DNA of 64,000 nucleotides from Talinum fruticosum (GCA_021018815.1 JAITYX010000007.1:7255001-7319000); one strand, 5' to 3'. Counted from the first letter of the stretch, positions 22,996-35,600 are shown. Numbers and translations: made by a program. The notes: generated by a model from the letters alone, not told the origin.

Positions 22996-24950
22996 TTTTG
23001 TTACTCGACACACGTTTCTAAATACATTAGACATTTCCTCACGTATAGCAAACTAATCGTATCAAATTCACATCAAATTCACAACTGTACACAGAAAGGT
23101 TTCACCATCATATTACAACAGTCCTAAACTTAGAAAACTGCACAAATTAGACCAGAGAAAGATACATTGAACGGGAAAAGAAAATCAAGCAGAAAAGTAG
23201 GCAGTGACATAGCATTATTCCCATCCACACAATGATTTTGGTAGAATTGTTTCAAGACTACCATCAATGACAAAAGAAGGCATTAAATTATCAATTCAGA
23301 ATACTATTTTCGTCCTTCATAAACATTTCAATAATCCCTTTTAGCTCTGCTACACTAACACAAGCACTAACTCAAAAGGAGTGAAAAAGTGATACTCTTA
23401 CCATTGGGAAAGTGCACCAAACTCATAGTGGAGTATTACGCCATATGTTATGGCGCCAAAATGGGGAAAAAGAAAGAAAAATATATATATATTTTCCTAC
23501 AGGCCCACTTGAGAAGCACAATTATAAATCACAATAACATCAGTTTCATCATGCAGTTGAAACTGCATGTAACCATAACATACTCATGTGCTTGAAAAAA
23601 ATATATATACTTTCCTGCAGGCACACTTGAGAAGCACAATTATAAATCACAATAACATCAGTTGCATCCTGAAAATGCATGTAACCATAACATACTCATA
23701 CTTATTTTGATAACAACTTAGAACTTTCAGTCTGTTGGTTTTGAGGTTATAAATTGACTGAAATGAGAAATGAAATGTGTCTAATTTTACCTCGAATCAT
23801 TGTAATATCTAACCTGAAACATAGAACCGCTCGAGGTTGGACTCTCGAGTAATGCATCAAAGCAAACATGTAGTTTTTGTACTCATTCTGATTACCACTT
23901 AATGCCAAAGGCTACTAAAGTTTAAATGCTTTTGGTAAGAACAACTTCCTCCCCTATAACATTTTATTTATCAGTTTTGTTATTATACTAAAGTTATTGT
24001 TACGACATTGTATCCAAGAATCACACTCTAAAATTTGGTTTTCCACCAAGTTTCTCATCTAATGCAACTCGTCATTACACCTTGTCCTCAAGACAAAACC
24101 AACTAGAGCTTCAACCTTCAAGATTCCAATCACAAAGGTATAGACAACCTCCCATACTTCACTCCACGCACCCAACATCAAGCATGCCAAAAAGCTCTAA
24201 AATTGATCCACACCAATTCCAACAGGAATCCACAAAATCATTTTCGGATCGATAGTAGTTCAACAAAAAATATTCATTATCATACTCCAGAATAAACGAA
24301 TTGTACAATTTCTAAGGTAACGAATCTCCACAACAGACCAATTTCGAGATGATAAGAAAGAAATTACCTCAGCAAAATTATGCAATTAGGCAAAAAAAAA
24401 CCCTAATCTCAGCTTCCGTGGATATGGAACTGCAATAAGATAGCAAAAGTGGTGGCTGAGATAGCGAGTGGTGGCCGGCGATATTGAGTGAGAGAGAGAG
24501 AGGATGTTATAGAGAAAAGAGCAAGATGCCAGTGATAGGGAGTGAGAGGGGGCGGCCGGACGGTGATGGATGAGCGATAGCAAGTGCCGACGAGCGAGAA
24601 AGAGAGGAGACGACGAGAGAGGTGCTGAGAGAGAAGAGGGATTGTTCGGGTTTGTTAAATTCAGAGAGAGAGAGAGACGACGGAAGTAAGGTGGGCGACG
24701 GGCGGACGGCGGCGATCGCCGATGACGAGCAACTGCCGAGTGTATAGAGAGAGAGAGAGAGGATGCGGGGAGCTATTGATGGAATTTGGGTTTGGAAATG
24801 TCGAGGCATTCAAACCGATCCCTCCAAAATTTATTTATTTATTATTTTTTAAATTATAAAAATGTCTTTTAATTAAAACCGTTAGATCAAAATTGAACGG
24901 TCCAGATTTAAAGTGCTTACCTAATGAATGGTACTTATCTATAAGGGGTG

Positions 24951-24953
<3 letters not shown>

Positions 24954-24982
<29 letters not shown>
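24954..24982. repeat. (TA)n microsatellite between units 1 and 2
   Basis: About 14 TA repeats separate the end of unit 1 from the start of unit 2. Confidence 0.95.
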
Positions 24983-24983
<1 letters not shown>

Positions 24984-25187
24984 AAAGGGTTCAAGTAAGC
25001 ACCCTCATTTAGGTACACTCCACCATTTAGGTAAGCACTATAAGTCCTAACTCGTTTAATCTTGATCTAATAGTTGTAATTAAAAGACTCCTTTGTAATT
25101 AAAAAAAAGGGAAAAGGTATTTTTTGTTTATGGGAGGAGGTGGTTCCGAGTGTTAACATTCATACCCTAACACACTACTACCTTGCT

Positions 25188-25227
<40 letters not shown>

Positions 25228-26565
25228 CTCTAGCAGGCGAGCAATCTTACCTGTTGTTGACCACTTCCTCCTCTCGTCTGTCACCGACCGGTTCCTTTTT
25301 CGGCTATCGCCAACCTCCTCTCTCTTTCTCTACCTTCATTTCTCATCTCACCCAAACCCCTCGCTCCTTGCTCTCTATTGCTGGCCCCTTCCTCTTTCTA
25401 TCTCTAACGCCGATCCCTCTCTCTAAACCTACTTTACTCATATCCCCTAAACCCCTCGTTCCTCTTTCTCTCTCTCTAGCGGTCTGGTTTTGCAAATTTT
25501 CTGAAGGTGTTCGGAAGGCAAAAGTCGGCCCTTAGGCAAAAGCTCGGACACCACACCGGCGCCGAGACCATCTCGCCACTCCTCGGGCAAGGGTCTTAAT
25601 TTCCTCCCCTTCCCCATTCTCTTGATAACTATTTGCTTAATTTTGAGATTTTGTGGATGAATTAGGGTTTTAATCGATTCTAGGGTCTTGATCCGGGTAT
25701 TTTTGAGGTGAATTTAGGCTCTAATTTGTTCTTCTATTTGCAAAATTATGATTAGCTTAATTGCTTGCTCAATTGCTGGTTTGGTTCAATTCCTTGTGGT
25801 TTGGATGAATTAGGCTCGGTTGCTTGCTTGATTCTTGATTTGAATTAGGAAATTGTTGGTTTAAATGTTGTTTCATTCTATTCTTTTGTTTTGTTGAACT
25901 GTTGTAGAGAGTGAAGACAGGTGAATGATGAAAATAATGAAAAAGGAACTTCCACTATATGTTTCCTACTGCTATTGTATTGTGAATGGTATTCCTTTCC
26001 TTTGGGGGGTGTACAACTTGTACTTGTTATAAACATTGGGTTTTTTCATCGATTGATTCCTTGTGGAACAATGGTATATTGTTTCGATGTCCGGGTCGAT
26101 TGTTTGTGAACTTTCATGACATTATTTCGTCTTTTACATAAGGATACAACAATTTACTACTTGAGATTGTGAATTTAATGACAAATATTCATCTATTTGC
26201 TTTCTTGTTCTTTAAATTATGCGAATTTCAGGTTCTAATTTGTTCCGCTATTTGCGAAATTAGGGTTTGACTTAATTGCTTGTAGTTGGTGGTCTATAAA
26301 TCTTTATTGTTGGTGGGAATTTCTTTTTGAAGTTTGATGCCTTTATTGAGGAATTTCTCCCTGTATTAGTCTCTATTGTTGGTGGGTCTAATAGTGCTTG
26401 TAATACTTGTTTGTGGGAATTTCTCTCCGAAGTTTGATGCTTTTATGTCGGGAATTTCTCCCTGTATTAGTCTATGTTGTTGTTGGTCTATAGTGCTTGT
26501 AGTTGTGTTGTCTCGTTGATTGTAGTTAACGTGCTAAAATTCCGGTTACGATAAAGGTAACAAAA

Positions 26566-26635
26566 TCCTATTAGCTAATATGGGACAACATTTCTACAAT
26601 GACACAAACGATGTGGGTTCGAATCCCACATAGGT
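26566..26635 (+). repeat. tRNA-like sequence 3 (plus)
   Basis: The D-arm region is degraded (TTAGCTAATATGGGACAACA). The T-arm GTGGGTTCGAATCCCAC is perfect and contains a consensus box B (GGTTCGAATCC). A hAT element is inserted 10 bp downstream. Confidence 0.6.
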
Positions 26636-26645
26636 TGTCCGAAAT

Positions 26646-27659
26646 TAGCGCTGGCAAAAATTCGGGTTCGGGTCTTATCGGGTTCGGTCAATTCGGACAT
26701 TCGGACAAATCACCCCTACCCGAACCCTGTCCGAATTTCAATTCGAACGCACTTTTCAAACCCGAACCCTAACCCGGTTGTCCGATTACCGAACCTGATT
26801 GTCCAGTTGACCGAATTTATACAAAAGTAACGATCGGAGAAGACTTGGAGAAGACTAAAGCAACGATCGGAGGCAACGAACGTAGGAAAGAAACGCCGGC
26901 ACCGGCGGCAACGAACGGCGGGACCAACAAGATCTCGTCACCGGATAAACAAGAGAAATAAATCCGGTGACCGCAGCGAGAAAGCGAGGAAGGTGGACGG
27001 TGAGGTTGGAGAAGGTAGAGCGAGAGGGAGGTCACAGAGGTTGGAGGTTGGAGAAGGTGGACGGTGAAGAACGTGGAAGGAAGGTGGCTGCTAGGCGTCG
27101 AAGGGAGAGAGGGAGGTTGGAGAGGGTGGTCGGTGAAGAACGTGGAGGGAAGGTGGCTGCTAGGCGTCGAAGGGAGAGAGGGAGGTCACAGAGGTGGGAC
27201 CGAGAGGGCAGCAATGGGACGTGTGTTTTGAATGAAAATTAGGTTTCTTTATGCTTTTATACTCTAGAGTGTAAGAGGGAGGAAGCATCTAGAATTAGGG
27301 TTAGTTATGGGCCGCCGAAACTATTACATTTGGGCGAGCCCAAATTCCATTAAACTAGCGTGGCCTACAATGCTTACTATTTGATCTTTTGGGCCTTATG
27401 CATGATGTAGCCCAATTTTGTACACAAAATCAATTCGGGTTCGGACGGGTCCGATTGACCGAATTTGTCCGAACCCGAATTTTTCAAAAATTCGGTCAAC
27501 CCGAATTTCCCCTCATTATCCGAACCCGACCCGGTTTACTATTCGGTCATGTCCGAATGACCGAATTTTAAATTCGGTCACAAAAATTGTGACCAAACCC
27601 GGTTTTTTGGGGTGAAACAAATTCGGTTATTCGGGTCGGTCGGCTTTTTGCCGGTGCTA
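26646..27659. mobile_element. Non-autonomous hAT element (1014 bp) with perfect 8-bp target duplication
   Basis: TCCGAAAT flanks both sides (26638-26645 and 27660-27667). Ends are TAGCGCTGGCAAAAATTCGG and, in reverse, TAGCACCGGCAAAAAGCCGA. Subterminal zones are packed with TTCGGGTTCGG / ACCCGAA repeats. The undisturbed relative at 31145-31240 shows the pre-insertion sequence TCCGAAACGCAC. The interior contains a basic 91-residue reading frame built on a 69-bp tandem repeat and no transposase. Confidence 0.9.
27045..27182 (+). repeat. 69-bp tandem duplication inside the hAT element
   Basis: Two copies (27045-27113, 27114-27182) with a partial third follow each other. As 69 is divisible by three, a frame at 26967-27242 stays open and encodes an Arg/Glu/Gly-rich repetitive peptide (RRRRERGR motifs). 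There is no known homologue, and coding function is doubtful. Confidence 0.75.
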
Positions 27660-28421
27660 TCCGAAATGCACTTAGCTTATGGCTTGAAACATTCAGAAAG
27701 TGAGAAGTAATAACCATTTCTGCATATAGTTCCACAAAATAGACTGTGAAAATATCATGACATACACACAATTGAAAGGCTTAATTAATGGGACTATGAG
27801 GACAGATTGAATAATGTTATGTTTACATCTACCAATACTATTTTCAGTTTAACATCATCCTAGTCGTTGATAGAAATGTAATAAAAGATACAATTTTCTA
27901 CATAGTTAAAGAACTCTCAATTGTTGCTCATGTAGCTAAGCTTTTTCCCATCTATTAAGGACAACTAATGGTAAATTGTAGAGAGACACAGAATTTCTGT
28001 TTCTTACATTAAGGGCCCATGACAATCACCATATTTCACGCTTCTAAAAGAAATATATTGTTGGGCTGCCAAAAGAAGGGAAAAAATAGAGAAAGTAGGA
28101 ATGTACAGCAGAACATCAGAACCTCTCCAATACAATTGACATATCTGAATTGTGTTAACTTCTAGCATAAATTATCCAACAGCGACCCCAATTATGGATA
28201 TGAACATCCCAGTAGAAAATAGCTAAAGAAAACTGTAATTTCATGGATTCCCCTCCTAGTCACTCAACCAATACATTTATGTCACCTCCAAATGACAAGC
28301 TTGTTGCCAAAAGCTTTTGAGGAAGGGCCAAAGTGTAGTGCATATTAACTGTGAAAAATAAAATACCTTCAGCATTCCACAGGCCATAACGTCTCCAATT
28401 TCTTGGAAATATAAATTATGA

Positions 28422-28489
28422 AGCCCATGTAGGGTTTGAACCCACATTTTTGTGCCAAAGCACATTGTTCTTCATTGAGCTAATAGGCT
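28422..28489 (-). repeat. tRNA-like sequence 4 (minus)
   Basis: Read on the minus strand: AGCCTATTAGCTCAATGAAG, a stem-like TTTGG/CCAAA region altered from the other copies, and GTGGGTTCAAACCCTACATG. It is the right-hand partner of copy 3. Confidence 0.55.
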
Positions 28490-31144
28490 TTAGCAAAACC
28501 AGTTGCATAACCAATCATTCATGCACGCATGACATTAAGCTTTGCCAAGAAGACAACTGAAAACATTTGTCTCTCTCTTTACGGATAACAATATTCACAA
28601 GAAGGTATGCCATCTTATTGACTGGAATGACAAGAATTCTGAAAGCCCTTGGATAAGTTTTCAAGCACCTTCACATATGCTCAAATCTCTACCTAGTAGC
28701 ACAACAGAGACAATAATTTTGGCTTTTTACATACCAAAAGGTCAAGAGCATTGTCCGACAAAAATTATTTGGATGAGAGCAGGTGAATGTTAAAAACAAG
28801 AAAAATCAATTGCCCAAAAACCAAAAAAAAAAAAAATAGAGATAATGGAAAACGGAAGCGCAAATGACAAATTATCCTAAAAAGACATAAACCTTTGCAC
28901 CTCAACATTACCCAGATTAAGATCCTAGAATCATATTAAAACCCTAATTCGTCCATAAAATCTCAAAATTGAGCCATCAATCATCAAGAGAATGGGGAAG
29001 GGGAGGAAATTGAGACCCTTACTTGCACTGAGGAGCGACAGATGGTCTCGGCGCCGAGTGTGGTGTCCGAGCTTTTATCTAAGGGCTGACTTTTGCCTTC
29101 TAAACACCTTCAGAAAATTCGCACAACTAGACCGCTAGAGAGAGAGAAAGAGGAACGAGGGTTTTAGGGGATATAAGTAAAACAGGTTTAGAGAGAGGGA
29201 TCAGCGATAGAGACAGAAAGAGGAAGGGGCCGACGATAGAGAGCTAGGAGCGAGAGGTTCGGGCGAGATGAGAAATGAAAGTAGAGAGAGAGAGAGGAGG
29301 TTGGCGATAGCCGGAAAGAAGAACCGGTCGGCGACAGCACACGAAGAGTAAGCGGCTGGTGACGGGTAAGATTGCTCGCCAGGCAAAAAGTAGAGAAAGA
29401 GACAGAGACCGAGAGGCAAAGCAAGGCAGCGAGTCTGTTGGGGTATGAATATCGACACTCGGAACCACCCCCTTCCGAAAACAAAAACAAAAAAAAAACC
29501 TTTTTCTCTTTTTTTAATTACAAAAGGAGCCTTTTAATTGCAACCGTTAGATCAAGATTGAACGGTTAAGATTTATAGTGCTCACCTAAAGAGTGGAGTG
29601 TACCTAAGGGAAGGGTTCAAGGAAGCACCCCTTAATACGTAAGCACCAAACAATAGATAAGCACCAAACATCCGAGTCGTCCATTTTTCGGTTAAAAAAA
29701 GAAAATTAAAAAAACTTAGGAGGGGTTGGTCTCTTGCCACGACAATTGCTTCCTTCCCAAATTCCTCTTCGCTTCTTACCTCCTGTCTCTCTCAAGTTCT
29801 CCGCTCTCCTCTTTCTCTTTCATTCGTCGGCACCAGCACCGGCACCTCCCTTTTACCGGTCGACAGCAAGCGCCTCTCGTCGCCGACGTGCTCGGTCACC
29901 CCTATCATCGGCTTCCTCTCGGCTCACCGCCCTTCCGTCGTCGCTTGTGTCTCTCTCTCTCTTAAATGAAGCTCTCCCTTGCTTCATCTCTCTCACTCTC
30001 GGTCATCCCTCTCGTAGTAACCTTGCCGGAAGCCGTCCCCTATCCCGATAGCCGCTAACCTATCTTCGGCAGCCGTCCATCTGTCTCCACAGTCCGGCTC
30101 TCCCTTTCATCTAAGAATTTGGGTTTTCAAAAATTGCGAATTGCGAATTCAGGTTCTAATTAGTAATTTATCGGTCTTTACAAATTTCTTGCTCAATTTA
30201 GCTGAGGACTTGAATACTCCAAACTCTCTTCTTTTGTTTACGAATTGCTTGCTCAATTGCCAATTGATATAAAGGTTCAAAATAATTGCGAATTTCGAAT
30301 TTCTTTGCGAATAGTTCACTCTATTGCTGATTTGGCTCAATTGATTGTGGTTTGGATGAAAGCTTCCTTTTATTGTTTTGTTTATAGATCTTTGAGAAAC
30401 TTTAATTTTTGAGAACTCGGAGCAGTTTAGCTGAATTAGTTGTTAGTTTACTTCTATTGTTTTGTTTTTAGAGCTCTCTGAAAGTGACCTTCCTTGTATT
30501 GTTTAGTTAGATATACTTGTAGTAGTTAGTTCAACCGATTTCGTACATTTTGAATGCGTACAACCTATAATGCTTGTAGTTGTGAGGACTTGAAAGTTCC
30601 AAGCTCTCTTCGACAATTTGATAATTTGATACATAGAGTAATGCTTAAAAGTCTGTATTAGTCTTTGTTGCTCGTGTTCAACATAGAGTAATTTGGCAAT
30701 TTGGTTACTCGGTTAATTTTTGTTGGGTCTTCTATTTGTTTAAAATGCTTCTTGAAATGCATAGAGTAATTAGTTTGTTCAAAATGCATTTTGGATGCAT
30801 AAGTTTTGCCTCTGTTGAAAATGCGTAGAGTAATTAGTCTCTGTTCAAAATGCACAAGTTTTGCCTCCGATTGGCATTGAGTTTAGGTGGGTCTTCTATC
30901 TCTTCAATCCATATTATCGCTTCGTTATTATTTGTTAATATGATGTTGAAACTAATGTCAAAATACTAGGAGTAATGTTTCCTGAAATTATGGTTTTGTA
31001 AGTTACCTTGTAGCTTGGTGAAGCAATGTTAAGTTGTCATTTTGACTTAATATTTAGGTTTTGGTTACCTTGTAGCTTGGTTAAGCAAAGTTACCTTGTT
31101 GCATGAGTGTGCTAAAATTAGGTTTTGTGGAAAAGGTAACAAAA

Positions 31145-31215
31145 GCCTATTAGCTTAATATAGGAGAGCATTTGTGGAATGACACAAACGACATGGGTTC
31201 GAATCCTACATAGCC
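31145..31215 (+). repeat. tRNA-like sequence 5 (plus)
   Basis: It reads GCCTATTAGCTTAATATAGG, then TTTGTGGAATGACACAAACG (stem TTGTG/CACAA, loop 6 nt), then ATGGGTTCGAATCCTACATAG. It contains a consensus box B. Confidence 0.6.
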
Positions 31216-32000
31216 TCGTCCGAAACGCACTCACTTAGTGTCCAAAAGGTATTTGTCCAAAAATTGTTCCAAAAATAAATAAAAAAATCTATTGCAACTA
31301 ATAACTCAATGTGCTGAATTTTGTGTTCAAACTTGGACAATCATTTTCTTCATTAATTAGCATCCTTTGTTGCATATTAGATTTGTCCAAGGCCCCGGCA
31401 ACATCAAATTGCACCACCACCAACTTTTATGCATATCGTTAGTTTCAGTAGCACTTCCTAAACTAATCTTAACTCAATGTTTTTGCAGCTCCACTCTACA
31501 AGTAGGAAAGGAAGTTCTTACACTGCAAAAGCAACTAAATGTTCATAGGATCATTGAGTTATGTTTCATGGCTTCAAAGTTAGCTACGTATTATGTTTTT
31601 TACTCTTAAGTTGAAGTGAAATATTAGATTCATCTAAGCATTTGGCCGTTCTAGAGAAATGAAGAAACCAGAGCCTTAATCTTGATATAACTTCTTACTT
31701 CACATCATTTCTTGCAGATGTCTTGGTGAGGGCTTTACTAATTGTCCAAGCAGCTTCTATAAGAAAATACGCCAATTGAGTTTGTTGAATTTTTCTTGAC
31801 TATTCTATTGTTATTGACATCTATAGCTTTTTGAGTTCTTTGTGTGTCCTGTATTGCTTTCTTTCTTTTTTCTTTCCCCTTATTATGATATAGCAGAGGT
31901 TTTTGACTTGGAGCAAACATCATCAAGGGAAGGGCTGCCTTTCAAGGATGAATACTCCATACTACTACAAGCCTAATGATTGGATCATAACAATTAATAA

Positions 32001-32070
32001 GCCTATACGGGATTCGAACCCACATCTCCATACATTGTCACACGTCGCTCTACCTTTGAGCTAATAGGCT
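32001..32070 (-). repeat. tRNA-like sequence 6 (minus)
   Basis: Minus-strand reading: AGCCTATTAGCTCAAAGGTA with GAGC closing a good D arm, then GTGTGACAATGTATGG, then GTGGGTTCGAATCCCGTATA. It is the partner of copy 5. Confidence 0.6.
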
Positions 32071-32640
32071 AAAATAAAATCAGCAATGCTTGACATCAAA
32101 ATTTGTCGTTCTCCAATCCATTGTCATACATATAAAACTCAAAATCAAAGAGAATTTTCAGCTAATAGTTGCATTCCAATCTCTCCAACTAATGTTCATA
32201 ATTATCCAGTCATATTTTCAATCATCTATAGTCCGCTTTTGAGATAATGCGCTATAGTGTGAAATGGTTAATCGTGCACACTCACCATCTTTCCAAAACT
32301 GATAACTATTGAAAGACCAATTATTAGCAAGATATGTGCTTTGAACTGAAAATGAAATAAGTAATTATTAGCAAATGCAGACACATGACCTCATGAAACC
32401 GGCTTCTAACTCCGAAGGTGAACGTCTCCCAAATGCAGCAGAAACTAGTACTCCTAGGAGTAAAAAATTTTGTCTGTTATGAGGGATGACGAGAGTACGT
32501 AAAGGAAGTTTTGTGCAAGTAAAAAATTTGAAGCTCAAAAGCATTCACTTTGTGGACTTAACAACAAATATTTCGAAAATCCCGAATTACTTTTTTTTTC
32601 AGTTTTGGAATCTTAACAGACAAATATCCAAATCTAGAGC
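32071..32640. other. Intergenic, no feature recognised
   Basis: No reading frame, terminal repeat or RNA gene could be supported between the last tRNA-like sequence and the copia relic. Confidence 0.5.
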
Positions 32641-35600
32641 ATCTTAGGACTCCCGATCTATAACTTTTCTACAAAGCCATTTTATTCTTTTGGGTCTAGA
32701 AGTCAAAGTCCGTACTTGGTTCCTTTCAAACTGGGCTGCTCCATCTTGCATGACATTGATCCAATTTATGTCTTCTAATACATCCTCATGGTTCTTAGGT
32801 TCTATATGAGATATGAAACAAAAGAATGCACAAAAATTTTTAAGAGTTAACCGAGTATGTATACCTAATTTATGTCTAATAATAAGTTGTCTCTCATATG
32901 GTAAGATTTATACCTTAGTCCTCTTACGGTTTCTTGATGAACGTCAAGATTAGAATTCAAGTTGAAATCCTCATTTAGGGGCTCGGATACATGGTGTTCT
33001 TGACTCAAATTAGGTTCCGAGTTGACTTGATCTGTTGTTTCTTGTATCTAACCTTGTGTTTTACTAGGTTCTAGATAGTCGAATTGGGAATCGAAGGATT
33101 CCTTCATCTTCTTCATCTCGGCTTAGTCTTAGATCACTAAACGATAAAGAACTTATCTTTCCATCATTGTTTTCATCAAAAATTACATGAATACTCTCTT
33201 CCCCAATTTTAGTACATTTGTTAAATACGTGAAAAGTTTTACTAAGCTGATGAGTATCCAAGAAATATACCTTCATTTGAACGAGGTTCAAACTTACCCA
33301 GAATTTTCTTACTATTGATGTGATAAAACACTTGCAGTCGAAAATCTTGAAATATGATATATTTGGCTTATTACCTTTGTAGAGTTTGTATGGAGTCTTT
33401 TTCAGAAATGGTCCGATGAGGCAACGGTTTAGAACATAATTTGTGGTATTAACAACTTCTGCCCAAAAATAGTTGGGAAGATCATTGCTAATCATCATGG
33501 TCCTTGCAATTTCTTCCAAGGTTCGGTTCTTTCTCTCAACTACTCCATTTTGTTGTGGTGTTTTTGGGCTTGAAAAATTATGGAATATCCCCAAGTCATC
33601 ACATAGCTTGCCAAATTCATCCTTAAATTCACCTCCATGATAACTTCGACTCGTACAATAGGTGTGTTCTTCTCAACTTGTACCGATCTTACCGTTCTTA
33701 GCAAATTCTTTGAAAGCATTATTCTTATTCCTTAGAAAGAATACCCAAGTAAATCTGGAATGATCATCAACTATAATAAATATATATTCACTACCTTTTA
33801 TACTCTTAACTAGAATAGGACCACAAATATCAATCCATAAGAAATCGAGAGGTTTAGAGGTAGAGACAGATTTGATACTTTTAATGATGCTCGACTTGCT
33901 TACCTTTCATGCAAGCATCACAAACATGGTCTTTGATGTATTTGCAATTTGGAAGTCCTCTTACTAATTCATGCTTCGAAAGTATTTCAATGGTGTGCAT
34001 ATCGATGTGGCCTAATCTTCTATGCCACGACCATGATTCATTTACGAGTGGACTTTAAGATATGCAAGATTTGAGGAGGGATGTTACTTAGAGGAATAAT
34101 ATAAGTGTTCTCAAATCTGAGTTTAGAAAGTATTACCTTATTTGTCTAAGCATTTTTCACAATGCAATTAGTAGAATTAAATGATACCTTATTACCTTTC
34201 TCACAAAGTTGGGAGATGTTGAGGAGATTGTACTTTGGTCCATCAACCGGATGAACCTTTTTAATGGCATTGGTTGCATCTTTGCCAACTTTATCATATC
34301 CAATAATCTGACCTTGACTACCATCACCAAAAACAACTTTTCCAGATTTTTTATGATGAAATTCAATATGGATAAATCACCGGACATGTGTTTTGAGCAT
34401 CCGCTATCAAGGTATCAACATTCAGATTTTTGCCTTCAAACATACTCTACTCGGAAAAATCAAACCTTTACGCTTCCTTTAACCGAGATGATTCAAATCC
34501 TTCAAGCATACCTCGCTATCAAGGTACCCAAACTTGTATTATTTTGGGGCCATCATGTCTCCGAGGTGGTGAAGCATCAAAGTAGCTCCTTGTTTTTCCA
34601 AAGTTGGAGTGATTTGAATCTTTTGAGCATCTCATTTTTCAAAGAAATTTTTATAAGCGGTTTTTTAACTCTCTAAGTCAAATTGAGTACCTTGTTTTTT
34701 TGTAAGAATGCATTGAGATCCTGATATCATGTTGAGATTATCTTGTCCCTTGGTAAGTTTTAAAAAGGGTCTCATGTGTTTTATCATATTGGTTTTGAAT
34801 ACTTTGTTTGTCATATCCGAGAACCCGAGAAAACAATTTTTGATCTCTAACCTCGGTATGAAGAGTTTCACATGAGTTTTTAAAAGTCATATTTTCATTT
34901 TGTAAAAGTTTTAAAGACTTTTTCAAGGACTTAATCTCATCATTATAATGGTCCTCAATTTTAAGACATTTGAAAGATAATCTTTAGTGATGTATAACAA
35001 TGCCTCTTCAATGTTTCTCACTCAAATATTTGTCCGACTCTAAGTCGGTTGGTGCAAAATTTATCTTTAGCCATCGGACAAAGTTTGGTGACTTCCTCAA
35101 ATTCGCTTTCATTTTCACTTGGAGTTAGAATCCAAGTTGCTACTATAGCTTTCTTCCCTTTGGAAAAGAATTTTTTCTTGTCGTTCTTCTTCCTCATATT
35201 TGGACGAGTATTTGATCATATGATTTGGGGATCAACATTCAAAACAATTACTAGAGTTAAATTCATTTTTAAAAGAATTTTTCTTCCCTTTCTAGTACTT
35301 GTCTTGTTTTCGAAAGTCGAGTCACGATGGAATCTCTTTTTGTACTTGTTGTTGGAGAACATCTTTCGAATCCGGACGCTATTAGACCCGAGATGGTCTT
35401 TTTCATCCTGAGATGAGCCAGATCGGGAATTTTCTTCGTCAATGATATTCGAGCTACTCCTTTCTTTTGCTTTGACTCCTCTCAGTCGTCTTGAAGATGA
35501 ATTTTGTGTGTAAGGAGCTTGCCAATAAGGTTATCCAGACTTCGGTTTACTCGGATCTTGGGTTTCTTCTATGCCTCGTATCTTTTGGTTCCCATTTCTA

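Larger units (their letters stand above)
20720..24953. mobile_element. Inverted-repeat unit 1 with convergent tRNA-like pair
   Basis: The left arm begins AAGGGTTCAAGTAAGCACC. The right end, read in reverse, gives AAGCACCCCTTATAGATAAG and stays homologous for over 150 bp, including the GACCGTT(T/C)AAT...GATCTAACG segment. Inside each end is a CT-rich, then GC-rich, exon-like block (20910-21230; 24430-24780 in reverse) and a T-rich, intron-like zone. Near the centre sit a plus-strand tRNA-like sequence (22516-22583) and a minus-strand one (22927-22995). No transposase or other protein is recognisable. I do not recognise the family; a Mutator-like element with long terminal inverted repeats is one possibility. 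Confidence 0.6.
24985..29610. mobile_element. Inverted-repeat unit 2 with convergent tRNA-like pair
   Basis: The left arm begins AAGGGTTCAAGTAAGCACC. From GGTACACTCC on, the right end in reverse (from about 29600 down) matches it closely. The arms are homologous for roughly 700 bp: the TIR, a (CT)n tract (25193-25226), the exon-like block with 'ACCGGTTC.TTTTTC', 'GCGAGCAATCTTACC' and 'GGCGCCGAGACCATCT', and the start of an intron-like zone. The tRNA-like pair is at 26566-26635 and 28422-28489. A hAT element (26646-27659) lies inside. Frames translated from the arms (for example 25140-25535) have no recognisable domain. Element class unknown. Confidence 0.65.
29611..32070. mobile_element. Inverted-repeat unit 3, right arm lost or unrecognised
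   Basis: It starts directly after unit 2 with AAGGGTTCAAGGAAGCACC. It has the same plan: short TIR, CT-rich and GC-rich exon-like block (29720-30110), an intron-like zone with 'TTGCTCAATT' and 'GTGGTTTGGATGAA', then the tRNA-like pair (31145-31215 plus, 32001-32070 minus). A right arm with CT-rich block and TIR is not seen before the copia relic at 32.6 kb, so this unit appears truncated. Confidence 0.55.

Noticed and set aside
25140..25535. 131-codon Ser/Leu-rich frame as a gene
   Set aside because: Within the CT-rich inverted-repeat arm; the mirror arm has different frames and no domain.
22516..32070. Functional tRNA genes
   Set aside because: Anticodon-like loop of 6 nt, weak acceptor pairing, and occurrence in convergent pairs in repeats. 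Recorded as tRNA-like only.
20720..32070. CRISPR-like array
   Set aside because: Plant nuclear DNA; repeats are kilobases long and inverted, not short and regularly spaced.
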